DNA of 64,000 bases from Theileria orientalis strain Shintoku (lineage: Eukaryota > Apicomplexa > Aconoidasida > Piroplasmida > Theileriidae), in the NCBI RefSeq assembly GCF_000740895.1, contig NC_025260.1:1530001-1594000 (forward strand), read 5' to 3'. The translations under genes were made by a program, and so were the position numbers. Below, piece by piece: positions 50,712 to 61,922 of this stretch (the stretch's first letter is position 1; each line of letters opens with the position of its first letter). The notes under the pieces were generated by a model that was given only the letters and a program-made list of their open reading frames with translations, made no database searches and had not been told where the DNA came from.

Positions 50712-53700
50712 ATGAAGTTCACCCTTGGCGTCTGCGCCATGGAATCCAAAGTAGAAAGCTCTCCAATGAAATCAATATTGAAACATTTGGAAGATTCTGG
50801 AGATTTTATAATAATCATTTTCCCAGAAGAGGTATGTGAAGAAGTAAATTCATTGAGTTGATAGTTAATATATGTTAATAGGTATTTATAGAGTGAAGAT
50901 AGAGAGTAGATGACCTGTTACTGAGTAAATAACTGTATATTATAGATGATTTTGAATGAACCAATAACGAAATGGCCGGTAGTTGAATGCCTAATATCAT
51001 TTTACTCAGTTAAATTTCCACAAGAAAAGGTAAGTGGAAATAAATATTGGTAGAATGTGTAAAATAAAAGCTAAGAATAGAGTAAATATAATGTTATAAT
51101 AACAATAATAACGTGTAGGCCATTGAGTATGTAAAATTGGTTAAGCCAATAATATTGAATGATTTGGAGAAGCAAAGAATACTTAGATCGAGAATAAACG
51201 TATACAGAGAACTGCAGGTAAAGTAGAGTAGATTTGAGTAAATATGTTAAGTTAAAAAATTCATGTGGTAGATGACAGAAGTTAATGCAAGAAACGTTTT
51301 AGGCGTGCAGAATACCACACCCGAACTACCTGTTGGTGGACCACGAGATGGTGAAGAAGGGGCTGCACACATTCGAAGAGCACTACGACTACATCGTGTA
51401 CAATAACGTGAGGCTGAATAAGCCGTTCATAGAAAAACCGATAGACTCGGACGACCACAATAACTGGATATATTACCCGAGTAACACAGGAGGAGGCTGC
51501 AAAAAGCTCTTTCGAAAAATACACGACAGAAGCAGCAAGTACTGCCCAGAAATACACAACGTCAGAAGAAACGGAACGTACATATACGAGGAGTTCATGT
51601 TGACATTCGGAACGGACATCAAGGTCTACGCAGTGGGATCGATGTTCGCACACGCAGAGGCGAGGAAGTCGCCGACGCTGGACGGGAAGGTGAAGAGGTA
51701 CTCGGACGGAAAGGAGTACAGGTACCCAGTGATACTGACGAGCGAAGAGAAGACAATAGCCTACAGAATAGTGGACCACTTCAAGCAAACAGTGTGCGGA
51801 TTCGACATCCTGCGCACGTTCGACGGGCCGTACGTCTGTGACGTAAACGGATGGTCGTTCGTTAAGAGGAACAAAAAGTATCACATAGACTGCTCGCAGA
51901 TCATAAGAGCAATATTTCTGCTAAAGCTGCAGTCGAAATATAACATACTGATAGACGGGGTGCTACAAAATAAACCGACGGGGTACAAGCCCGTAGGAGC
52001 AGAGTCAGGATTACTGTCAGAAGGAGCGATAGAAACAAATACATATGAAAAACTGGAGGCAAGTGAAGCATCGGACGGGGCAGTAGACGAGTCAGGCGCC
52101 AAGGGACCCGGAAGAATGCAAAGTAGACCGAGAGACCAGGAAAAGTCGATTAAAAATAAGTCGCACGAGGAGCTGTGCAGCGTAATCGTGGTCATGAGGC
52201 ACGCAGACAGGAGGCCAAAGAACAAGTTGAAGTTCTTCACACAGCAGAAGGAGATACTAAACTATTTTAAGGGAAATGAGTCGGAAGTTAAGCTTAAGTC
52301 GACAGAGGAGCTGATAAAGCTGAATCAACTCAACGACCAGATAATAGAAGAGTTGGAGGAGCGTCTGGCGCAAATGAACGCAAGGGGAGCGAGCATGGAG
52401 TCGACCTCAGCAGTGGGAGAGTACGGGAGGTTCGGAGACAAGGGAGCGAACAGAGCAGCCACGACGTGCGTAGCAGCACTCAACAGAGCGAACAGTAACG
52501 CAGCAGGCCTGAACGAGCTGCTGGTGGAGTTGAACTACCACAAGGAGTTCCAGAGGATGCTCAGAAAGGGCTACGAGTTCTCAGGAATTAACAGAAAGGT
52601 GCAGTTAAAAGCAGTGTATAAGCCGAAGTCGGTGATGGACATGGACAAGTCAGGCACCAGGGAAGGAACAGAAAGCGCGAGCGGTGAAGGAATTTTCGTT
52701 GGCACCACGAAAGTAGGAGGAAGCACAGGGAGAGAGACCCCAGTGAGGCAGTTAGAAAAGGTGTTGGTGGTAGCAAAATGGGGAGGAGACCTGACGGACG
52801 TGGGAAAGTCGCAGGCGGAGGACCTGGGAAGAAGGCTGCGACAAACGCTGTACCCGGCGGACAGCAGCGCTCTCATAAGGCTGCACAGCACGTACCGCCA
52901 CGACTTTAAAATATTCAGCAGCGACGAAGGAAGGTGCCAGATAACGGGAGCAGCCTTTACGAAGGGAATACTGGACCTGGAGGGAGAGCTCACGCCGATT
53001 CTGGTGGCAATGACGATCAGGAACAAGAAGGCCTACCAGCTGCTGAACGAGACTGTGGTGGTGGAGGAAAGGTCGAAGTGCAGATACAAGCTCGACGAGC
53101 TGATCACGCACCACGGCACGCCGGAGTACGACGAGATCCTGCAGGAGTTGTCTGAGAATGAGCGCTACTACTACAGCAAGGCGCTGGAGGACGCAGATTT
53201 TAGCCAGGACGACCTCGTGAACCTGTCAAACCTGATAAGGTACTACATCAACACGATTCACAGGGAGGAGACGATGTGGAGTTCACTGTACTCGGTGGAC
53301 GACTACGCATTCCACATAGTGAATAAGCTGAGCTCGCTGCAGACGCGCTGGACGCAGCTGCTGCTGAAGTTCCACAGGCCATCGTTCGGAGGATTCGGCA
53401 GAGTTAAGAGCGGGGGCTTCTACAAGTCGCACCGGGGCCTGAACAGGGTCAACAGCAGTCTGCTGGAGCGAATATACGGGGACATCAGCGGGCTTGAGTT
53501 GGACAGTCTGTACGGAGCCAACACGCTGGATCCCAGCTGCGCCAAAAACATTGCCGCGAGCACGAGGGACGATAGAGGTGCGGACGCAGGACGTGGCGTG
53601 AGTAGGGTTTCTAGAACGCGCCATGGCACTGATGCTGGCATTAGGGGAGTAGCAGGAGACAATGGTGCCACCAAAACACAACGTGCGGGTCATGCCACTA

Positions 53701-56429
53701 TAGAACTCAGGGGTAACGGTAGTAATAGAAATGACAACCCAGCAAATGGTGGTACTAGGGATGGTACTGCTGAAAATATGAAAGAGGCTTCATTTCAAAG
53801 TGGCACTAATTATTCCACCGGTATTCATGGAGGTAACAAGGAGCATGGCACTGTAGGTAATAACACAGGGGGCATGAGAACGGCAGGTGGCAGGGGGAGG
53901 ACGCTGTCTAGAGACGAAGAAATGCACAGCAGCGACTACTGTCCAGAGGAGCGCTACGACTACACGAAGCTGAGCGACATAGTGGACAACATAAGGTACG
54001 ACCTGATACACCTGCACCACCTGCTGGGACAGGCGCTGGAAATAGCCTTTGAAATATACAGAATAGTGGAGAGACTGAGCTCAGTGATATCGCCTTGCGA
54101 GTACGGAGTGACGCCCATGGAAAAGCTGCAAATAGGAGCGAAGATAGCATGGAACCTGCTGAAGAAGATACAACACGACGTTTCACACCAGAGAGTGAGA
54201 ATGAGCCCGTACACGGATCAGGAGAAGCTGCTGACGAGTTCAAACGCAAGCACAACGCACGATAGAAGTTCAGAGTCGACTCAGAACAATGTGAACGTAA
54301 CCAAGGGCAGTTCACCAAAAACAGTGACAGGGGAAGGCGGGCAAAGAACAGTGACAAGGGAAAGCGGAGTGCGAGATTCTCCTAAAAAGGTTGCCAGTAG
54401 TAAGGCCACCGAGTACTCGAGTAACGCAATTTCAGGTACCACGCACGTTGATAGTACAAGCAGGCACGCTGTAAGTGGTGGCAACGGGCAATACGACAGT
54501 GGTGCCCAGGACACGAAGAATTTGAACGTGAGCAGTAGTCTGGAGCACCTGGAGTACGACATCGACTTCATGGTCAACAACGACACGAGTGCCTCATCAA
54601 TAGCAGTGAACAGCCTGGCAAGTTCAGGAACGTACCTGGACTCGAGTAAGATATTCGAAACTGGAAAGTGCTTCATCGGAGGAGTGAGGCCGACAGAGAT
54701 GTACCTGTTCAACTCGAGCACGAGGACGGAGATACTTTGGTATAATATGCGCATTGCAAAATCAGTCGGTGAATCTGAAGGGTCTGAGACGAGGAGCTAT
54801 CAATCAGAAAGGTCAGCTTTCGAAGGATTGGGAGTCGGCACTGACGGAACGGACAGCGTATCCAGTCTCGCCACCGATGACGGTAGTGGCATTGGCGTCG
54901 ACGGAGCCACAGGCACTAAAAGTAAAGGCGATAGCAGGGGTAAAGGGAAAGCATACAGTTCGAACAGCAGCGATAGCGGCAAGGATGAGTCGGTAATTCT
55001 TAACTCGTACAGCCTGTGGTCGCACTTGAGTCCAAGCAACAGCATGGAGAACATCACGGACAAGTCAGTAGACGTTTCTAAAACAACGGAAATGGACAGT
55101 AGTACAGTGGTCGGAGCTGACGAAGCGGCGACGAGTAGCTCGGGAAGCACTAAATGGGCTAGCAGAGAGGATACAAGTAAAGCAGTGCCAGTTATGACTG
55201 GGCCCAAAAGATCGGCTGCGTACAACATACTAACGGCAACGGGGACTATCAGAGGGAAGAATGACGGGGCGGGGAACATGGGAAGCGTAAATCTGACTGA
55301 TTTGAACCAGGGCTGGGGCTGGGACGAAAAAATATTCGACGAACTGGTGAGACTGGGCACGGACGACGACCTGGGGATCAGGTCGCAGCAGAGAGTGGTG
55401 AGGTCGAGGTACTACGTGACCTCGGCCTCGCACATGTTCAGCGTCTTCAACTTCTTCAAGTACGCGCACCTGCTCGACGACTCCTTCGACACGAACCTGA
55501 AGCACATAGAAAGCATCAACGACCTGCACTACCTCTCGCACATAGTGCTCAGGGTCTGGCGCAGCAGGAGCTCCGAGGGCTTCTTCAACAGACTGGAGAT
55601 CCTGGTGAGCTCGGGAGCGAAGGACGGCTTCGGCCAGAACCTGAGTCTGCTGGAGCAGAGCGCGAAGAACCAGAAAAACAAGTACAAGCGCCACATACAG
55701 CGGTACAAGCTGAGGACGCTGCAGTCGTCGAACTGCAGTTACTGCCCAATCACGTTAAACAGGAGTGGCTCGGGCAGGCATGTTGACACTGAAACTGTTG
55801 GTAGGTCTAACGACGCCATAGGTGCTTTTACGGGCACTGGCACCATGGCAACTGGTAACGATACGGGAACGTTTACCACTGGCAGCACAGCCGCTAACAA
55901 TACGGCCACCGCTGCTACTGCGGCAAATAGGGACGCTGATATTCCGACTAAACTGAGTAACCTGACGCTAAGCAGATCAGGCAGTGACATAGTGGACAAG
56001 TATAACCTGATGGTTACCAACCCGGCAAACAAGAAATTTAAGTGCTTCAAGTGCTTTTTGGAGCAGTACAAACTGTCGGAAGCGAGCGCCGTCAGCAGTC
56101 CGATAAAGGCGTCGGCAGGCAAGAGAACGCAAAAGAAAGACCACGCGAGCTCGAATGCATCGTTTAACCACAACACGCCCAAAACAAACGACAGCGGCAC
56201 GAGTCTCCTGGACAACCTCGCGGATGCACTCAGTTGCACGAGTAACCTTGACACTGCAGGAAGTTGCGCAAGTGGAGTGGACAACAGGGAGGACGACGGT
56301 GCCTCGAACAAGACCGTGCCGCCGTACTGCGAGTTGAACAACCTGGTGCTAATGAACAGGAACTTCGGCCTCGACCGCCTCAACAACCTGATTCAGAGGA
56401 CGTACGAGGAGATCATTTCGAAGGGCTGA
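50712..56429 (+). CDS. VIP1: VIP1/PPIP5K inositol pyrophosphate kinase, greatly enlarged
   Basis: Five exons; short ones begin at 50712 (MKFTLGVCAMESKVESSPMK), then ~50945, ~51119, and a giant last exon 51303-56429. The kinase half has an ATP-grasp fold: RIPHPNYLLVDHE, FIEKPIDSDDHNNWIYYP, YIYEEFMLTFGTDIKVYAV, and VCGFDILRTFDGPYVCDVNG, the family's catalytic segments. The second half is the histidine-acid-phosphatase-like domain, starting VIVVMRHADRRPKNKLKF (about 52172-52225), then LHSTYRHDFKIFSSDEGR and TPILVAMTIRNKK. A SHMFSVFNFFKYAHLLDD segment lies near the end. The enzyme makes 1-diphosphate inositol pyrophosphates from IP6 and IP7. The protein is about 1830 residues, against about 1150 in yeast, because of Ser/Gly/Thr/Asn-rich inserts. 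The phosphatase motif is RHADR where the family has RHGDR. Confidence 0.9.
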
Positions 56430-57272
56430 TTTATGTACAATAGTCAACACACTTTATGTGTATATATTCGTTTGTAAAATACGTGAAATGAACACTCACG
56501 AACGGGCGTTAACTCCCTTTGTATTTAAAGTATTCATTGATTTTAAGGTGTTATGGCCAATGGACTAATGTATTATATTTACACACACATACACGGTCAT
56601 ATTAACAGTAGTTTAACGTAAAATAGGATTAAACACACCTAGAAGCATGTTTATGCCTTCAACTGGATTCTATGACTCATTAACCTTCAAATGTTGTTCC
56701 ATTGACTTCAAGTCAGTTGATTGTTGTACTTGACTGTATTTGATCACAAAATAGCTGTCTTATTATACATTATATTAACGTACAGTACCTGATTATCACG
56801 TATATGTATCCGTATTTATCAGTACTTGTGTGTTGTGTGAACATTAGGTATACCATCGATATCAGTGGTAGTTGACGTGTGTATTCATCATTAACTGTTG
56901 ACTCAAATGTGTATGTGTAATATCAATTATTCATCATGAATAACGTAATCTTATTGTACCATTTATGTGTAGAATCACTGATATATCAATTGTAGATAGA
57001 ATCATAACACCATATTACAAAATCAACAATTAGAGTACTGTGTAGCACGTAATAACGAGCAAACTACAATTATAACAGCAAATAATACGTATACCAGACA
57101 TATTTGTACTCACATAGAACAACTCGTTTGGTGAATTGGTGCATGATGGTATCATTAAAGTATCAATATGGTCTATTTCAGCTTCGAGTCAGCTACTACA
57201 AGAAGGTTGGACTGACCCCAGCACTATGATTGGTAGGATTAGCTGTTCCAGACATAACCAAAATACTCGAAA
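56430..57272. other. Spacer with no gene seen
   Basis: About 840 bp, A+T-rich, between VIP1 (3' side) and the FAINT-like gene (5' side). No coding, RNA or repeat signal was recognised; the latter gene's promoter should lie here. Confidence 0.5.
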
Positions 57273-58082
57273 ATGAAGTTGTATTGGTTTGCTTCATACA
57301 TATTGGTTTACCTGTTGACACACAGTCACTGGAATCTTGTGGTCCCAGTCAAAGCAGGTGAAGATGCTTCTAAATCTGAAGATGCTGATGCTAGTAAGAC
57401 TGAAGCTGGAGAGGCTACTGAATCTCAACCAGAGAATGTAACTGAAACTAAACAACCTGATGATACTGAGTCTGAAGTATCAACTGATGTTGGATCATCA
57501 GAAGGTAGTGATACAGGTCAAGCACATACAGCCAAAGCAACAGCAACTGAATTTAAACTATATAAGGATGACGGTAATGGCAATCCAATAGAAATGCAAT
57601 ATGATTTTAATAGACAAGATTTTCTTCTTACTCAGAGATTTGAATTTAAAAATGATGTTAAGTGCGTATTAATCAAATTTGGAGATAAAGAGGTGTGGAA
57701 AAAGGGAGGACAAGATATTAGCGAACCTAAAGTAATAATTTCTATAAATAATAATTATATTAATGTACGAGACTTGAATAAATTTGCTAACTTTATGAGG
57801 AAAAACACTAATAATGAATGGGAATGTGTTCGCAAAAGTGGAGATAATTCAGGTAATTCTGCAAATCAATCCCAATCTGGATCAACAAATGCTAAATCAG
57901 TATCAGCTGAAGGTTCAGGAGAAGCCAGTGAACAATCTAAAGATGCATCAGCTGAAGCTGGATCATCTCCTGATGCTGGTTCAGCAGGTGAATCTGGTAC
58001 AACTCCTGATGCTGATTCGTCTGGTGGAGATGGTTCTACAGATGCTAACGAACAAGATTCATCAAGTGCACCTGCAGAATAA
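57273..58082 (+). CDS. Secreted FAINT (DUF529)-like protein
   Basis: Intron-less, 269 residues. MKLYWFASYILVYLLTHSHW is a signal peptide. Two disordered Ser/Thr/Glu/Asp/Gly/Ala-rich regions (about residues 28-90 and 190-269) flank a folded core of about 90-175: KATATEFKLYKDDGNGNPIE, then FLLTQRFEFKNDVKCVLIKF, KEVWKKGG and VIISINNNYINVRDLNKFAN. This core fits the FAINT (DUF529) pattern: a hydrophobic strand, then V-K-C-V-x-I, then a V-W strand, as found in secreted Theileria proteins. FAINT proteins are mostly secreted into the host cell; roles are largely unknown. Base composition is more A+T-rich than the housekeeping genes nearby, and third-position bias differs. Confidence 0.75.
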   Translation: MKLYWFASYILVYLLTHSHWNLVVPVKAGEDASKSEDADASKTEAGEATESQPENVTETKQPDDTESEVSTDVGSSEGSDTGQAHTAKATATEFKLYKDDGNGNPIEMQYDFNRQDFLLTQRFEFKNDVKCVLIKFGDKEVWKKGGQDISEPKVIISINNNYINVRDLNKFANFMRKNTNNEWECVRKSGDNSGNSANQSQSGSTNAKSVSAEGSGEASEQSKDASAEAGSSPDAGSAGESGTTPDADSSGGDGSTDANEQDSSSAPAE

Positions 58083-58314
58083 GAACTTATAGCCAGAAGT
58101 CATTTGTAAAATATCCGTAATAATTATGTAATTATAGTCATTGTAATAAATACACACGCAGGTGTGTAGATTACATTTAAACTGCTTACATGATTTTATA
58201 TATTTATACATGGTCTCAAGCATATAATTATATATAAATCCAATGTTAACACATGAGAGTTGCATAAAAATTTGTAGATATATGCATATATATTTCCACA
58301 GATCAGTATATTGA

Positions 58315-60598
58315 TTAGTGACTGAACAGTTTTTTAAGTTCTGAAGGTAATCTGTCCGATGGTATAGATTTGGCAAACCCAACCTATCGGTAAATTAATA
58401 TATAATGGTTGAATAGATAAAAGGAAATAGTGGCTTAAAATAATAACTATCTAAATATGATATAAACCATTGCCGGTGAATTATTTGTGGATCTTTTATA
58501 GACTGTCAAATAATTCTCCATAAAAGCGTGGGTTCCAAGTATAAAGGCACGGCCGTAGCTTGATGGGACGTCAATTTGCATATAGGCAATCCTGCACTTA
58601 TTTTTATGCAAAAAAACATATTCCCTGGGAGAGATATCTAGTTCAACACCCCCGTCGAAAACGTATTTAATTATGGGAAACTGATCCAGATCATCAGGAG
58701 ATACTGGGTCTATTGAAGTAATTAACAACAGGAGTTATATCATTAACACGTCACTAATACATATATCATACAGACAATAAGCGGCAATAACTCTAATAGT
58801 ATCATTATAAAAACCCCTCGATATTGAAAAGTAAATAATGACTTACTGTGGCAGGACTTGGGCGACACAATTTTTTTGAACTCCATAAACTCATCATGTG
58901 GCATCGTGTTAAAGCTAGTTCCAGAGTCAAAAATTACATAAGATTCTTCAGTACAACATAACTTAACATCGCCGACCCATATTTCCTTCAGTTTAATCTC
59001 CCAATAGTATTCACGAACAACGGGCAACATGACAACGTCCGAATCGCAGAAACGTTTATCGACACCACCGATCATTAATCCGCTGTTCTGCACAATGTTT
59101 TAGCCATAAAATCATAATTACTGTACAATATACGAACAAACACACAAATACATGAATAAACTTGGTGCATACATTGTCTGAAAAATAAATACCAAATGTC
59201 AAATCGGCTCCAATCTTCTTCGAATAATTATCATAAAGTGATGTGCGATGGTCAAATGCTAATCTGGGAAAGGCAAGTCCGATAATCCCTTGGAAATTTA
59301 TAACCTAAAGGGCTATCAACACAATGTGAAACTTGTAAAAATATTTGAAAGTCAACAGTAAAGCTATTCATTAGCCTAGTATTGTAAAAAATACCTTAAA
59401 AACGTTCTTATGTGGTTCCGATATCTCCTCGTTTACCATTCCAAAAACCTGCTTTTCCACGAGGTCGTCCCCTATTTTTACGTTATCCAGGCCCAAGGAG
59501 CCTCTAATAACACCTGTTCCAAATCTTATTCTTATATCGTCGCCCAAACTCCCAAAAGTGGAGGAAAGACTTGAGTCGAAAGACTTTACGGACTTGCAAG
59601 TATCCGACATACACTTCCTACTTACGACCCATGTGTTGGTGCTACCAGTGTCTATGATGGGATAAATAGACTGTGGTGGAGTTCCAACATCAATGGAGAG
59701 GGCATACTGAACATGCCTAAGGTGAGGGACTGCAATACACTTTTTGTCAACATGAGGTGCGATTGAATGTGTGTTGGTTGTACCTTTTATGGTATCCTCA
59801 GATGGCACACTGTTATTGTTATTGGCACTGCTGTTACCAGATTCAGTAATGAGCTTACTGTGACCAGTGGACAGGTTGAGGGTGTCCAAAATGCTACTCA
59901 GCAACTTGCTATTGCCTTTTTTAGACCGTCGATATGGGCTGTCATTTAGAGTCCCATAATCCTTATCCAATGAGGTATTTGTTACAGCATCGCTACTGTT
60001 GTCAGATTCACAGTCTGCGGTCTCTGCTTTAGCACAATACGACGAATGTGTAGGATTATGTTGCGATAAATCTTTTACTCCTAACGACCCTAGAGGGCCT
60101 TCATTACGGTATACGTAATGTATATGCCCCTTTTCTGCGTTATTCCAGTTGGTTTCGTTCAAATGGCCCTTGCTGTCTTGGTCATCCGAGTTGTTTGGTG
60201 ATAGCGATATGAGTTGAAAAAATTTCTAAATTAGACCATTAATTTTAAATATATTCATTACTTAACATAAGCATCATATTCATTCCATATATATATCTTA
60301 TTATATAATATAAAAATTAAGTAATATTGTCAAAGAACACTAAATTGTCTAATTGCTGTAACTAATATATATTCGCTCTTATAGTTACACATCTTTGTCT
60401 AATAACTATAAATATCATTTATAAGTCATATAATTGCTATTTAAAGCTTACTTTTGGACCTGGCCCATCGTAAATACATGGTTTTGGATCATTTTTTGTG
60501 ACCTCACTACATTTAGGAATACTATTAAAAGTATATAATTTACACACACATTTTCTCAAAAGTAGTAGATATACATTTATTATAACGTATATATACAT
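58315..60598 (-). CDS. A1-family aspartyl protease (plasmepsin/cathepsin D-like), secretory
   Basis: Six or so exons from ATG 60598 (MYIYVIINVYLLLLRKCVCK, a signal peptide) through a basic and Asn-rich N-terminal insert to the stop TAA at 58315-58317. The first catalytic Asp lies in PIIDTGSTNTWVVSRKC. RIRFGTGVIRGSLGLDNVKI and GIIGLAFPRLAFD follow as in pepsins. The second Asp lies in YVIFDSGTSFNTMP. A C-terminal exon with VGFAKSIPSDRLPSELKKLF closes the fold. Both active-site motifs (DTGS, DSGT) are intact. The order of domains is normal, but about 150 residues of Ser/Asn/Gly-rich sequence precede the fold. Target and location are inferred: a secretory or vacuolar protease. It is convergent with the FAINT-like gene. 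Confidence 0.85.
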
Positions 60599-60833
60599 GA
60601 GATTATGTTTTATTTGACAATTTTATTCGTTTTCGAGGCCTTTATGCTCTGTCTAGTTGCACCCGGACGCAGGCCTGCCCAAGGAGGATTCTATTGACCG
60701 GTATTAATTAATCCAACTAAAACACATGTTATGAACTCAATTGTTTGTTGATAATAATTATTATGAATCCATAAGATGGAATTAACTGATAATAGGTATG
60801 TATATTGACTATTGTACATTGAACAATGAACTC

Positions 60834-61715
60834 CTAGTGTGTTTGAAGGTAACTTCTGTAAGAACTATAGGAGGACTCAGTATCCATCATCAGCTGCTTC
60901 ATTTCCTCTTCACTTAGTTCTTCGTGCGCCTTTTTAGAGTCCAAAACTGAGTACCAACCCTTTAGCCTGTCCAACGACTTGAGATTCCATATCTGATTAT
61001 TGGGCCCAGAGCATTCGAGTTTTTGAATAGAATCGACAAGAACGTGTAAGAGTGGGAACAACTAAGCGTAAATATTATGTCTGATATAATTTAATCAACA
61101 ATCATGGGTCCAGGTAGGGTGTTTGGTGGATAGTAAATGTATATATACATTGTTAGCGTAAATACACACCTCTCCAACTGAGTTCGTCTTCAGCTTCAGA
61201 GCATCCATGAATGTAATAAAATAGCCACTCAGGTCAAATATTTCAACTTTCTGCGCACAAATTAGTTAGCTGTAAGATTGGTGTAACTCCACTAATCACT
61301 AAATACACCTAATATAACTCTTCGCACCTGATTCTGCTGTTTCATATTACTGATTTGCGTGGCTGGAAATCCAACCTTAATTCTGTTCAAGGCCAAATCA
61401 AATCCCAAGTTGAATTCCTATATAAATATTAATCACCACCAACTCGTAGTAACAGGCAACTGGCTGGAAGTGTTACACACATACCTTCTGAAACATGCTA
61501 AACACGTCCTTGTCCACATCCTGGAGTAGTTTGACCAGTCCTAAGACATTATTGCACTCCCTTTCGTATTCGTTATCTTTGCAGTAGCCCCCAATATAAC
61601 TTCTTTCCAGGTGCTCCAAAGTGTACATAAGGGAGTATATGTTTGCCGCTTGGCTGGGATCCTTTTTGACCCAATCTTGAACCAGGGTCATTGCAACAAC
61701 TGGATGGCAGAACAT
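60834..61715 (-). CDS. VPS28: ESCRT-I subunit VPS28
   Basis: Four exons from ATG 61715 (MFCHPVVAMTLVQDWVKKD) to the stop at 60834. The N-terminal half contains YSLMYTLEHLERSYIGGYC and NEYERECNNVLGLVKLLQD, and leads into EFNLGFDLALNRIKVGFPAT, all close to VPS28 (L-E-K-A-Y-I, Y-E-x-E-C-x-K-L, C-P-A-A-x-x-R-L). The C-terminal four-helix domain has FDLSGYFITFMDALKLKTN and SVGELFPLLHVLVDSIQKL, then ELSEEEMKQLMMDTESSYSS, which matches the family's D-E-L-x-E-x-Q-x-R-Q-L-x-x-D-x-E-S-S-Y. VPS28 links ESCRT-I to ESCRT-II/III in multivesicular-body formation. Its size (about 210 residues) is normal. Confidence 0.9.
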
Positions 61716-61922
61716 TTAGGCGTTGACTTTGAGAAAATAATCGGTCAAACGAACACAATGAACCGAAAATATCCAATCACGGATTAATATACAAGATTGT
61801 TTGCAAAATTGCGGCTGGTTTAGCCCGGAGTCTGAAATAAAATATCGTGCTCGTTATGGTGTGATGTTGTTTTAAAATTACTTAATCGACATTCATTAAT
61901 TAACAAAATAGTCTATATAAAC

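Noticed and set aside
51282..51884. A 200-codon minus frame antisense to VIP1
   Set aside because: The + strand encodes clear ATP-grasp motifs; the minus frame is Val/Arg/His-rich shadow.
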